14,798 nt of DNA from positions 1-14,798 of the forward strand of contig JAADGZ010000061.1 of NCBI GenBank assembly GCA_013152045.1. Direction: 5' to 3'. The DNA is from Gammaproteobacteria bacterium (GTDB taxonomy: Bacteria; Pseudomonadota; Gammaproteobacteria; UBA6429; Thiohalophilaceae). Shown here in pieces: positions 6,733-14,286 of the stretch. Every line of letters starts with the position of its first letter. The first letter of the stretch is position 1. Position numbers and translations under genes: made by a program. Below the pieces are notes generated by a model that searched no databases, had not been told where the DNA came from, and saw nothing but the letters and a program-made list of their open reading frames with translations.

Positions 6733-6759
6733 CTAGCGTCCGGGTTTGCACTTCCTTTA
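6733..6759 (-). promoter_or_regulatory. Candidate sigma-28 (FliA) promoter of flagellin
   Basis: On the minus strand TAAA (6759-6756) is followed after exactly 15 bases by GACGCTAG (6740-6733), 5 of 8 matches to the FliA -10 consensus GCCGATAA. Start near 6726 would give a leader of about 104 bases. Flagellin genes are FliA-dependent in nearly all gammaproteobacteria, so context supports it. The -10 match is imperfect. Confidence 0.55.
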
Positions 6760-6789
6760 GGGGGGCAGAGTAAATTTATATAAGGGCTA

Positions 6790-7029
6790 CCACTGCTGTC
6801 CCGTTAACCCCCTCTCCCCATCGGGGAGAGGGTTGTGGAGAGGGGCATAATTTAGGTAAGACCTTGTTTTATTTACCCCCCCTCATCCTAACCTTCTCCC
6901 CGAGGGGAGAAGGGACGCTTCGATTTTAGATGCTTGTCATTTCATGTCTTCAATGGTTTTGATTAAGTGAAGGCTGCCAGAATCATAAACTTACTCAATA
7001 TCACTATAAGTTAACGGGACAGTAGTGAG
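6790..7029. mobile_element. MITE-like insertion between flgL and flagellin
   Basis: Terminal inverted repeats of 18 bases (CACTGCTGTCCCGTTAAC at 6791-6808; complement at 7010-7027; one mismatch) bound about 240 bases with no coding capacity. A 6-base direct repeat, GGGCTA, lies just outside each end (6784-6789 and 7030-7035), as expected for a target-site duplication. The interior holds two GC-rich hairpins in opposite orientation. It is therefore best read as a non-autonomous transposable element. No transposase gene is present, and the parent element family is not identified. Confidence 0.65.
6808..6914. repeat. Inverted pair of GC-rich REP-like hairpins
   Basis: Hairpin one: CCCTCTCCCC (6810-6819), ATC loop, GGGGAGAGGG (6823-6832). 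Hairpin two: CCTTCTCCCC (6892-6901) with GGGGAGAAGG (6904-6913). Each is followed by a G-rich tail, and the two units (about 6808-6845 and 6880-6914) are diverged inverted copies of one another, a BIME-like doublet. It lies inside the MITE-like element. Confidence 0.75.
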
Positions 7030-7062
7030 GGGCTATCTTATTGATATTATTAGGGTGTATTG

Positions 7063-7167
7063 AAAAAAACAAAAAAACGTCCGAGTATTCAAGGCAAAGA
7101 CGCCAAGTCGCAAAGAATATCAATACTCAATCACTAACTCTTTGTGACTCAGCATCTTTGCCTTGAA
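7063..7167 (-). terminator. Long imperfect inverted repeat with T-tracts after flgL
   Basis: Arms 7088-7116 and 7139-7167 pair at 25 of 29 positions (TTCAAGGCAAAGA...TCTTTGCCTTGAA) around a 22-base loop. On the minus strand they are followed, 10 bases later, by seven T, G, seven T (7077-7063). It starts only 17 bases after the flgL stop codon, so it may end the flgK-flgL transcript. The stem is longer and less GC-rich than a standard terminator, so it may be a repeat element recruited for this job. Confidence 0.55.
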
Positions 7168-7183
7168 GTTTTTTGAATGCTGA

Positions 7184-8404
7184 TTACAGATAGTTGAACA
7201 GAGAAATACCCTGCACGCGGGTAAAGGCTTTCTGTGAGGCTTCCAGGCCGGTCAATTTTAGATTCAGCTCACTCACCGCTTTGCTGTAATCCAGATCTTC
7301 GACCTTGGACAAGGTCTGTTTAATCTGCAGTTTATAGGAATCGTTGATTTCTTCCTGGCCGTCCAGCGCATTGAGGCGAGCACCAACCGTGGCGCGGACT
7401 TCGAGAATATTACCCAGAGACTGATCCAGACCTACCAGAGCACGATTAGCTTCGTTGTGCAGGCCGGCATGGTCACTGCTGTTACCATTCACGCCCCGCA
7501 GTGCCTTGACCAGTCGATCGATGGTGGTGAAAACATCCTGATTTTCACTCGGCCGCACGACAAAAAAGTCACCGTCTTCCGGTTCCCCTTGAATAAAGGT
7601 GTTGACACCCTTGAAGGTAATCGCATCACCCGCCTTGTATGGCGTACCCTCAGGAATAATGACTTCGCCTTTTTCATCGGTGACTTTATAGGAAAATTCC
7701 TTACTGCCATCCGGATTAACTTTTTTGGCAAAAACGATAGCATAGTGACCATCCACAAAGTCACCCGTCGAGTTACCTGGTGCAATAATCGCGCTACCCT
7801 TATTGCGCTCGTTGTCAAATATTGCGAATTCACCATTGCCATCCTTGATATTGCGAAACACCTTACTGCCTGAGTCGCCGGTGGCAATCTGCCGTTCGGG
7901 GCCGATCAGCATAAAACGCTGACCGTCATCGCCATGATACTCAAAGCCATTGCCCGCACTATGGTTAAAAGGACGAAATTTGGTCTTCGAGCCGGAAAAC
8001 AGAAAACCGCCGGAGCTGTCCGTAGAGTTAGCAAGATTGAACAGTTCATCGTTGAGCTGGGCAACTTCTTCGGCGACGAAGCCTCGATCCTCGGGCGTCA
8101 GAGAATCATTATTCGCCTGCACGGTCAGCTCACGTACACGCTGAATAATACTGGTGACATTTCCCAGCACGCTTTCTTCCATTGTCAGGCGAGTACGCGC
8201 AGCGCCAATATTTTTCTGCTGCTGTTCCGCAGTCTCCAGAGTATCGCGCAGATTGACTACCCGCGCAGCCGCGACGGGATCATCCGAGGGCCGGGTGATG
8301 CGACGGCCCGTGGCAACCTGATCCTGCACCATGCTCAGCTTTTTCTGCTGATCAAGCATGGCATCAATGGCAACTTGCTGGGACTGATGAGTCGATATAC
8401 GCAT
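7184..8404 (-). CDS. flgL: Flagellar hook-filament junction protein FlgL (HAP3)
   Basis: A 406-residue protein, longer than the roughly 317 residues of enteric FlgL and close to the Vibrio form. The N-terminus MRISTHQSQQVAIDAMLDQQ and the flagellin-like segment QVATGRRITRPSDDPVAAAR (about 30-49) are characteristic. The D1-like stretch RVRELTVQANND (about 88-99) and the C-terminus LNLKLTGLEASQKAFTRVQ (about 380-398) match the flagellin-fold ends. The central region (about 150-320) is the exposed domain that varies in length. FlgL forms the second junction ring between FlgK and the filament. ATG 8404-8402 is 4 bases after the flgK stop, and its ribosome site (CAGG) lies inside the end of flgK, so translation is coupled. 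It is followed by a candidate terminator, so it ends the rod/hook-side operon. Confidence 0.96.
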   Translation of the reverse strand: MRISTHQSQQVAIDAMLDQQKKLSMVQDQVATGRRITRPSDDPVAAARVVNLRDTLETAEQQQKNIGAARTRLTMEESVLGNVTSIIQRVRELTVQANNDSLTPEDRGFVAEEVAQLNDELFNLANSTDSSGGFLFSGSKTKFRPFNHSAGNGFEYHGDDGQRFMLIGPERQIATGDSGSKVFRNIKDGNGEFAIFDNERNKGSAIIAPGNSTGDFVDGHYAIVFAKKVNPDGSKEFSYKVTDEKGEVIIPEGTPYKAGDAITFKGVNTFIQGEPEDGDFFVVRPSENQDVFTTIDRLVKALRGVNGNSSDHAGLHNEANRALVGLDQSLGNILEVRATVGARLNALDGQEEINDSYKLQIKQTLSKVEDLDYSKAVSELNLKLTGLEASQKAFTRVQGISLFNYL

Positions 8405-8408
8405 GCCT

Positions 8409-10478
8409 TTACCTGAATGAATTTAACAGCGTTTCAAGCAGCTTGTTAGCGGTAGAAATCATCTTCGCATTGGCCTGATAGAGATTTTGATAACGCATCA
8501 TATTGGCCGCCTCTTCATCAAGATTCACGCCGGAGATGGATTCCCGTTGTTCTTTAGCCTGGGTCAGTAGCTTGGCCTGCGCAGTGGCGTTGATTTCAAG
8601 TTCATGCGTCTTGCTGCCAACCCGTGAGACTAACTGCGAATAGGCCTGTGCATAATCAACGGTACCATTGGATAAGACCGGGGTGTTCTGTAGTTTCGCT
8701 AGCTCGACCGCATTACGGTTATCACCAACACCATCGGTATTGAATTCAATTCTGAAATTATCCCCGGCTTTGGGTTCACCACTGAGATGAACACGAAAAC
8801 CAAAGTCAGTACCGTCCGGCAAAGGGAATACATCGCGGCCTTTTTTTGGATCATACTCCAGCAAGGTGCTAACACCCGGCGGATTAGCCTCCTCTTTGCC
8901 ACCTACGCTGACCGGTTTGCCTTCGGCATCACTTTTAATATGAGGCTCATTCGGCGTCGCGGCGAGTTTGAATGGAATCGCTTTGCCACTATTATCCAGG
9001 ACTTCAAAATGCGTTTTATCAGCAAAACGAATCACAAAGGGCGGGTTGAGCTTGCTTTTCTGTCGATCGAAAACATGATTGTTTGTGTCATGCACTACCG
9101 CCGCACTAATCTTACCATTGCCCAGGTTAGCAATATTAGCCTCGGTACGCAGAGGCGAGGCCGCAGCAACCTTGTTGACATCATCGATTACGGTAGAAAA
9201 ATTTTGCGCGCCCATTCGAGTGGGGCGAATGATAAATGTATCACCATTCTCTATATGCGAACCACTAAGCTTATTGATCTGCAGTCCTTCGCTTTTAACT
9301 TCGGCCGGCAGAGATGAATAGGAGCCGATCAGTTTGTCATCTTTCATCCGGATCAGTTTGTACTGTCCATCACGATACGTCAGCTGATAATCACTGATAG
9401 TCAGTTTGTTAACATCTGTAATTTTAGCGGATAAAAGCGTATCCCCTTCATTTCGAATGCCGGGCAATACCTTGGGTGTATGAACATCACTTTCAAAGAA
9501 AAAATCCTCACCCAGATCATTATTCAGATCCATCCCTAAACGATGTTGGTCGTTGAAAGTTTTGGCAATGCCAATAGCAATACGGCCCAGCTCATTCTGC
9601 GAGGCATCTAGTACACCACGCCGAAAATCAAGCAAACCACCGAGTTTCCCACCCGTCAAAAAACGTGTAATGACAGACTCGGAACCGCTGCCGCTTTTAA
9701 AAACAACCTCGATTTCATCTGGATCATAACGACTGTTATGCGCTTCCATATCAGAAGCCACGCTACCGATAACCAAGGCCTGACCATTGCCCATAAACAC
9801 ATTCAAACGTCCATCTTCCTGTTCGGACACCCGGACTGATACCAGGCCGGATAATTGTTCCACCATCTGATCCCGTTGATCCAGTAAATCACTGGGCGAG
9901 CCACCGCCCACCCCTCGCGCCTTGACGATGGTGTCATTAATTTTGGCAATAGACTTTGCCAGCTCGCTGATTTGACCAACGATGTTATGCACATCCTGAT
10001 TGACGCCCTTGCGAATATTGTTAAAACGTCCATCAAGATAGCGGAAACGATCACTCAGAGAATGCCCCTCACTTAGCAACACCTGCCGGGCAGAGGCTGA
10101 GGATGGCTCATCAGCGACCGTATTAACAGCCGCAAAAAAACTGTGTAATGAAGGCGCCAGCCCGGCATTGGGATCAGACAACAGATTGTCCACCTGACTG
10201 GTATAGTTGTGATTAGTAGCAAGCGCCGTGCTACTCGATGTGTTATTGCGTACTTCACCTACGACAAAATCATCATAGACCCGACCAACATTAGCAACTG
10301 CCACACCGGTGCCAACCGCACCATTGACACGCGCCTGAGGTGCACGCGCAACCACATCAACTATTTGACGGGAATAGCCCTTGGTATTGGCATTGGCAAT
10401 ATTGTGACTGGTGGTTGCCAGATTACGCTGTGACGCCAACAGACCGGAAACACTGACCCCAAGAACATCACCCGCCAT
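8409..10478 (-). CDS. flgK: Flagellar hook-filament junction protein FlgK (HAP1)
   Basis: A 689-residue protein, larger than enteric FlgK (about 547). The N-terminal rod/hook-type motif SGLLASQRNLATTSHNIANA with NTKGYSRQ (about 12-39) and the C-terminus SGVNLDEEAANMMRYQNLYQ ... ISTANKLLETLLNSF (about 646-688) are diagnostic. These two ends form the D0/D1 coiled coils. The middle (about 330-600) is an enlarged variable region with several short charged, turn-rich stretches. FlgK is the first junction ring on top of the hook and needs FlgN as chaperone; flgN is not in this window. ATG 10478-10476 is preceded by GGGAGG with 5-base spacing, one of the strongest ribosome sites here, in line with its own strong translation. 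flgJ ends 68 bases upstream. Confidence 0.97.
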   Translation of the reverse strand: MAGDVLGVSVSGLLASQRNLATTSHNIANANTKGYSRQIVDVVARAPQARVNGAVGTGVAVANVGRVYDDFVVGEVRNNTSSSTALATNHNYTSQVDNLLSDPNAGLAPSLHSFFAAVNTVADEPSSASARQVLLSEGHSLSDRFRYLDGRFNNIRKGVNQDVHNIVGQISELAKSIAKINDTIVKARGVGGGSPSDLLDQRDQMVEQLSGLVSVRVSEQEDGRLNVFMGNGQALVIGSVASDMEAHNSRYDPDEIEVVFKSGSGSESVITRFLTGGKLGGLLDFRRGVLDASQNELGRIAIGIAKTFNDQHRLGMDLNNDLGEDFFFESDVHTPKVLPGIRNEGDTLLSAKITDVNKLTISDYQLTYRDGQYKLIRMKDDKLIGSYSSLPAEVKSEGLQINKLSGSHIENGDTFIIRPTRMGAQNFSTVIDDVNKVAAASPLRTEANIANLGNGKISAAVVHDTNNHVFDRQKSKLNPPFVIRFADKTHFEVLDNSGKAIPFKLAATPNEPHIKSDAEGKPVSVGGKEEANPPGVSTLLEYDPKKGRDVFPLPDGTDFGFRVHLSGEPKAGDNFRIEFNTDGVGDNRNAVELAKLQNTPVLSNGTVDYAQAYSQLVSRVGSKTHELEINATAQAKLLTQAKEQRESISGVNLDEEAANMMRYQNLYQANAKMISTANKLLETLLNSFR

Positions 10479-10500
10479 ATACGCCTCCCGCCATCAAGCC

Positions 10501-10516
10501 TGCACAGACGCGTCCA
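10501..10516 (-). promoter_or_regulatory. Weak candidate sigma-54 site before flgK
   Basis: On the minus strand TGGACGCGTCTGTGCA (10516-10501) keeps the GG-N10-GC spacing with TGG and GCA. The expected start (about 10490) would leave only 12 bases before the ATG, just enough to keep the ribosome site, and the rest of the -24 box does not fit. It may be chance. Confidence 0.25.
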
Positions 10517-10546
10517 AATAAACAGCTATTCATCCCTGCTGATAGC

Positions 10547-11527
10547 TTAGCCCGCATAGTGCGTTCCGTTTGCAACTGCCGCCTGCAACATGGGCCGCTG
10601 CATGATATCAATAACCTTATCGGCATAATCCGGATCCGTGGCATAACCTGCGCCATGCAGTTCACGGATAAAGGCCTTCGGATCCTCCGCCCGTTGCAGT
10701 GCCGACTGATAACGGGGGCCTGATTTCAGAAAATCGACATAGTCAGAAAAACTGTCAGCATAATTATCATAAGCACGGAAAGCGGCACGTTCATGCCGCG
10801 CCAGACCATTACGATATTCAAGCGTGCGAATGGCGACACGATCACCATGCCAATCTTTTCCCGCCTTAATGTTAAACAGGTTATGACTGCTGCTACCATC
10901 TGTATGCCGACTGATGTGCTGTCCCCACCCCGTTTCCAATGCCGCCTGGGCTAGAAGGACTTCTGCTTTAACGCCCAATTTGTCAGCGGCCTTTTGCGCC
11001 AGCGGCATCAGTTGTTGCACAAATTCCTGAGGTGAAGCAAACGATGCTGATGTCGTTTTATCCGCTGCTGATCGAACTGCTGTTTTTTGATATACCACAC
11101 TCACGCTGTTCAATACCGGCATGAGCAACTTCTGCTTATGCTCTTTCTTTACCGCTGGGCTATCAGTAGGAGCCAAGGCTGGCACTTTTGTCGCAGAGCG
11201 ATGCAAGCTACCGTGCAGCTGTCGTTCCAGCATCTCAGTCATGCCTATACCACGTCCCTGCGCCAGATTTAGACTGAGCTGTTTATCGAACATATCCTGG
11301 TAAAATTTGCTTTGTGAGCTGTCAAAAAGAGGATTGCCAAAACTTGCTTTGCGCATGCTTTTCAGCACCATTTGCATAAACAGAGACTCAAACTGCTGCG
11401 CTACTACTTTCAGCGTCTTTTCCGGATTTTCCTGTGCCTGCTTACGCAAACGATCAAGACCATTTAGATCGGTATAGATATCCTGATTCAGAGAAGCCGG
11501 CGGTAGATAGGAAGACGAAGTTTGCAT
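10547..11527 (-). CDS. flgJ: FlgJ: rod-cap/assembly protein with peptidoglycan hydrolase domain
   Basis: A 326-residue dual-domain FlgJ. The N-terminal rod-binding domain (about 25-103) has VVAQQFESLFMQMVLKSMRKA and DMFDKQLSLNLAQGRGIGM. A polar linker (about 110-165) follows. The C-terminal glucosaminidase domain (GH73, about 165-312) has the AALETGWG motif with the likely catalytic Glu198, then NLFNIKAG, and the substrate-cleft segments YRNGLARHERAAFRAYDNYADSFSDYVDFL. It caps the growing rod in the periplasm and opens the murein for it to pass. Single-domain FlgJ is common in other bacteria; the fused form is the beta/gammaproteobacterial type. ATG 11527-11525 lacks a recognisable Shine-Dalgarno sequence, so it may rely on coupling with flgI, which ends 34 bases upstream. 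Confidence 0.96.
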   Translation of the reverse strand: MQTSSSYLPPASLNQDIYTDLNGLDRLRKQAQENPEKTLKVVAQQFESLFMQMVLKSMRKASFGNPLFDSSQSKFYQDMFDKQLSLNLAQGRGIGMTEMLERQLHGSLHRSATKVPALAPTDSPAVKKEHKQKLLMPVLNSVSVVYQKTAVRSAADKTTSASFASPQEFVQQLMPLAQKAADKLGVKAEVLLAQAALETGWGQHISRHTDGSSSHNLFNIKAGKDWHGDRVAIRTLEYRNGLARHERAAFRAYDNYADSFSDYVDFLKSGPRYQSALQRAEDPKAFIRELHGAGYATDPDYADKVIDIMQRPMLQAAVANGTHYAG

Positions 11528-11561
11528 ACTTTCATAATATGCAGGTTCTATGCCTGATTTA

Positions 11562-12686
11562 TTATATCACCATCAGTTCCGCCCGTAGCGCACCTACCGC
11601 CTTCAATGCTTCGAGTATGGCGACCAGATCGCTGGGCGATGCGCCCACATTATTAACCGCTCGAACAATTTCATCCAAGGATACACCGGGATTGAAGACA
11701 AACATGGGATCAGCGTGTTGCTCAACGGCAATATTTGACCGCGGTACCACCACCGTATTGCCACCGGATAACGGCGCAGGCTGGCTAACCTTTGGATTCT
11801 CGGTAATGGTCACGGTTAGACTGCCATGCGAAACAGCAGCCGGCAATACATAGACATATTGACCAATCACCACGGTTCCGGTACGAGAATTAATAATCAC
11901 CCGTGCGACGCCATCGGCTGGCGTCATGGTCAAGTTTTCGAGCATGGAAATAAACGCCACCCGTTGTGAAGAATCCATGGGCGCACTGACCGAAACCGAT
12001 CCCGAATCAATACTGTAGGCCGTTCCCGGTCCAATGGACTTGTTAATAGCATCGGTTAGCCGTTTGGCGGTGGTAAAATCCGGCTGGTTCAGGTTCAGCA
12101 CAATATCCTTACGTGTGCCAAAAGGTGTATCGATCACCTGCTCGACCATAGCGCCATTAGGAATCAGTCCGGTGCTAGGAATGTTCTCGGTAATTTTAGA
12201 ACCGTCCGAACCCTGGGCGCCAAAACCACTGACAATTAAACTGCCCTGGGCCACCGCATAAATATGGTTGTCCGCCCCTTTAAGAGGCGCCATCAACAGG
12301 GTGCCGCCACGCAAACTCTTGGCATCACCAATGGATGATACCGTCACATCAATGGTCTTGCCCACCTTGGAAAACGCTGGCAGAGTCGCATGAATCATCA
12401 CCGCTGCCGTGTTATCCGGCTTGATACTAAGCTTCTGCGGCAAGGTCACGCCCAAACGGCTGAGGATGTTGCGAATACTCTGACTGGTGATCTGTCGCCC
12501 ACCGGTACCATCACCGGTGCCGTTAAGCCCGACTACGATACCGTAACCGATAAGCTGGTTACTACGCACACCAGCAATTTTCGCTACATCTTTTATTCGA
12601 TCAGCCCGAGCAACACCACTACCCAGCCCCAGGATGATAATAAGTCCGATAATAACAGTGAAACTGAGATCTCTGAGCGATAACAT
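11562..12686 (-). CDS. flgI: Flagellar P-ring protein FlgI
   Basis: 374 residues from the ATG at 12686-12684, close to the roughly 365 of E. coli FlgI. This start gives a clean Sec signal peptide of 28 residues (basic RD start, hydrophobic [11 protein letters not shown] core, cleavage after ARA) before mature [21 protein letters not shown], the family's conserved N-terminus. An in-frame ATG 63 bases upstream would add a polar, charged leader before the signal, so I reject it. Further conserved features include [34 protein letters not shown] and the C-terminal [23 protein letters not shown]. FlgI forms the ring around the rod in the peptidoglycan layer. The ribosome site is GAGG with about 10-base spacing, rather long. 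It lies between flgH and flgJ, as is usual. Confidence 0.96.
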   Translation of the reverse strand: MLSLRDLSFTVIIGLIIILGLGSGVARADRIKDVAKIAGVRSNQLIGYGIVVGLNGTGDGTGGRQITSQSIRNILSRLGVTLPQKLSIKPDNTAAVMIHATLPAFSKVGKTIDVTVSSIGDAKSLRGGTLLMAPLKGADNHIYAVAQGSLIVSGFGAQGSDGSKITENIPSTGLIPNGAMVEQVIDTPFGTRKDIVLNLNQPDFTTAKRLTDAINKSIGPGTAYSIDSGSVSVSAPMDSSQRVAFISMLENLTMTPADGVARVIINSRTGTVVIGQYVYVLPAAVSHGSLTVTITENPKVSQPAPLSGGNTVVVPRSNIAVEQHADPMFVFNPGVSLDEIVRAVNNVGASPSDLVAILEALKAVGALRAELMVI

Positions 12687-12752
12687 TTTCAAATTTCCTC
12701 TTTTCTCTTTACCTGCTGCAGATAATTTGTTTGCTCGTGCATACACCATAAC

Positions 12753-13442
12753 CTAGTACGGCCAAACTTTACTCTGAAAGAAACGCGCTAACGGACCCAT
12801 GCTGTTTGCTGAATTAAGTGAGCCGTCTCCCGCATAGGCCACATAAACATTGGCAACCCGATTAGATGGCACGGTATTATCCGGCAAAATATCCAGCTGC
12901 CGGACAATCCCCGAGAACTGAATCATTTCCTCTGACTGGTTCAGCGTCACCAACTTCTTGCCCTTGACCAGCAGGTTTCGGTTAGGCAATACCTCGGCAA
13001 CAATAACCGTGATCGTGCCGCTGAAGGTGCTGCTCATGGCGCTGGTACCCTGCCCGGCAAACTTGCGTCCCGCATTAAGGTTGTTGGCCAGAATCTCAAC
13101 CCCATCCTTGTTGGTGATCTTCTGTCCGGCCAAAGTCGGCCCTGGCATGTCTACCGATTGGTCCTTGGAAACATTGGTGTTCGAAGTAGAGCTAGCATTG
13201 GTGCTTTCCTGCAATTTAATGGTCAGGATGTCACCCACTGCATGGGCGGTGACATCCTGAAACCAGCCCACCATCATACCGTCCTGATAAATAGCACCGT
13301 TATCCTTGCGCGGCAGATGGGAAACCTTGGGAGCTGCCGGTTCAAAATTATCTTTGCGCGGTTTAAACGTAATACCGCACCCCTGTTGCAAGCCCATGCT
13401 GGCGAGCAGAAAAAGACAAACCAGAGATTTTGACATTGTCAT
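12753..13442 (-). CDS. flgH: Flagellar L-ring protein FlgH (lipoprotein)
   Basis: 229 residues from ATG 13442-13440, which has AAGG 8 bases upstream; that AAGG overlaps the flgG stop codon. The family averages about 232 residues. An in-frame ATG 45 bases upstream lies inside flgG and would put a polar extension before the signal peptide, so it is rejected. The N-terminus is a lipoprotein signal with Cys22 as lipid attachment site, but the box is LQQGC, unusual (see findings). Mature FlgH features are clear: AVGDILTIKLQESTNASSTS, TFSGTITVIVAEVLPNRNLLVKG, QSEEMIQFSGIVR, ending MGPLARFFQSKVWPY. FlgH forms the outer-membrane ring. It is followed by flgI with 66 bases between. Confidence 0.94.
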   Translation of the reverse strand: MTMSKSLVCLFLLASMGLQQGCGITFKPRKDNFEPAAPKVSHLPRKDNGAIYQDGMMVGWFQDVTAHAVGDILTIKLQESTNASSTSNTNVSKDQSVDMPGPTLAGQKITNKDGVEILANNLNAGRKFAGQGTSAMSSTFSGTITVIVAEVLPNRNLLVKGKKLVTLNQSEEMIQFSGIVRQLDILPDNTVPSNRVANVYVAYAGDGSLNSANSMGPLARFFQSKVWPY

Positions 13443-13452
13443 ACGTTTAGCC

Positions 13453-14238
13453 TTACAGATTATTGTTGACATACTGCAACATTTCATCGGCGGTGGAGAT
13501 AGCCTTGGAATTCATCTCATAAGCGCGCTGTGTTTCAATCATATTCACCAACTCTTCGACAATATTGACATTGGAGCTTTCCAGCGCCCCCTGCACGATG
13601 GAACCTCGTCCCTGAGAATCCGGATTGCCTACCTGGGCCGCACCGCTGGCCTTGGTTTCCTGATAGAGGTTTTCTCCCACCGGTTCCAGGCCGGAACGGT
13701 TAACAAAATTCGCCAGTTGGATAGTGCCCACCTGGGATGGTGTAGGATTACCTGGCTGGACGACCGATACGACGCCATCACGGCCAATGGTAATGCTCTG
13801 GGAATTTTCGGGGATGATGATACTGGGTTCGAGCTTATAGCCCGATGAGGTGACTACTTCACCTGCGGAATTCACTTGGAATTCACCGGTACGGGTATAA
13901 GCAATCGTCCCATTAGGCTGCAAAATCTGAAAAAAACCGCGCCCCTGAACGGCCACATCCAGCGAATTATTGGTTTGCAGAATACTGCCCTGGGTATGTA
14001 TTTTCTGGGTTGCCACCGTTCGCACCCCGGTACCCAGATACAAACCCGAAGGCAGCTCGGTGTCCTGACTACTCTGTCCACCCGCCTGGCGCACATTCTG
14101 ATAAAGAAGATCCTCGAACACGCCGCGTGAACGTTTGAAAGCCGTGGTGTTAACATTGGCCAGATTATTACTGATGACTGACAGTCGGTTTGTCTGTGCC
14201 TCAAGGCCTGTCTTTGATATCCACAGGGATCCACTCAT
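13453..14238 (-). CDS. flgG: Flagellar distal rod protein FlgG
   Basis: 261 residues, the expected length. N-terminal [20 protein letters not shown] and [20 protein letters not shown] (about 4-43) are the FlgG-type rod motif. The middle carries [12 protein letters not shown] (about 93-104) and [20 protein letters not shown] (about 114-133). The C-terminus [41 protein letters not shown] is the canonical rod/hook C-terminal helix. FlgG builds the distal rod that passes through the P- and L-rings. ATG 14238-14236 has GGAG 8 bases upstream. There are 48 bases between it and flgF. Confidence 0.98.
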   Translation of the reverse strand: MSGSLWISKTGLEAQTNRLSVISNNLANVNTTAFKRSRGVFEDLLYQNVRQAGGQSSQDTELPSGLYLGTGVRTVATQKIHTQGSILQTNNSLDVAVQGRGFFQILQPNGTIAYTRTGEFQVNSAGEVVTSSGYKLEPSIIIPENSQSITIGRDGVVSVVQPGNPTPSQVGTIQLANFVNRSGLEPVGENLYQETKASGAAQVGNPDSQGRGSIVQGALESSNVNIVEELVNMIETQRAYEMNSKAISTADEMLQYVNNNL

Positions 14239-14286
14239 CTGCTTTGCTCCAGTGCAAGTACTGCTTAAATAAAATACGCGTCGAGG

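Noticed and set aside
12687..12749. Upstream extension of FlgI to the ATG at 12749
   Set aside because: It would place a charged 21-residue segment before a complete Sec signal peptide and begins only 3 bases after the flgH stop without a ribosome site.
13443..13487. Upstream extension of FlgH into flgG
   Set aside because: The next ATG has its own ribosome site and yields a normal lipoprotein signal and family length.
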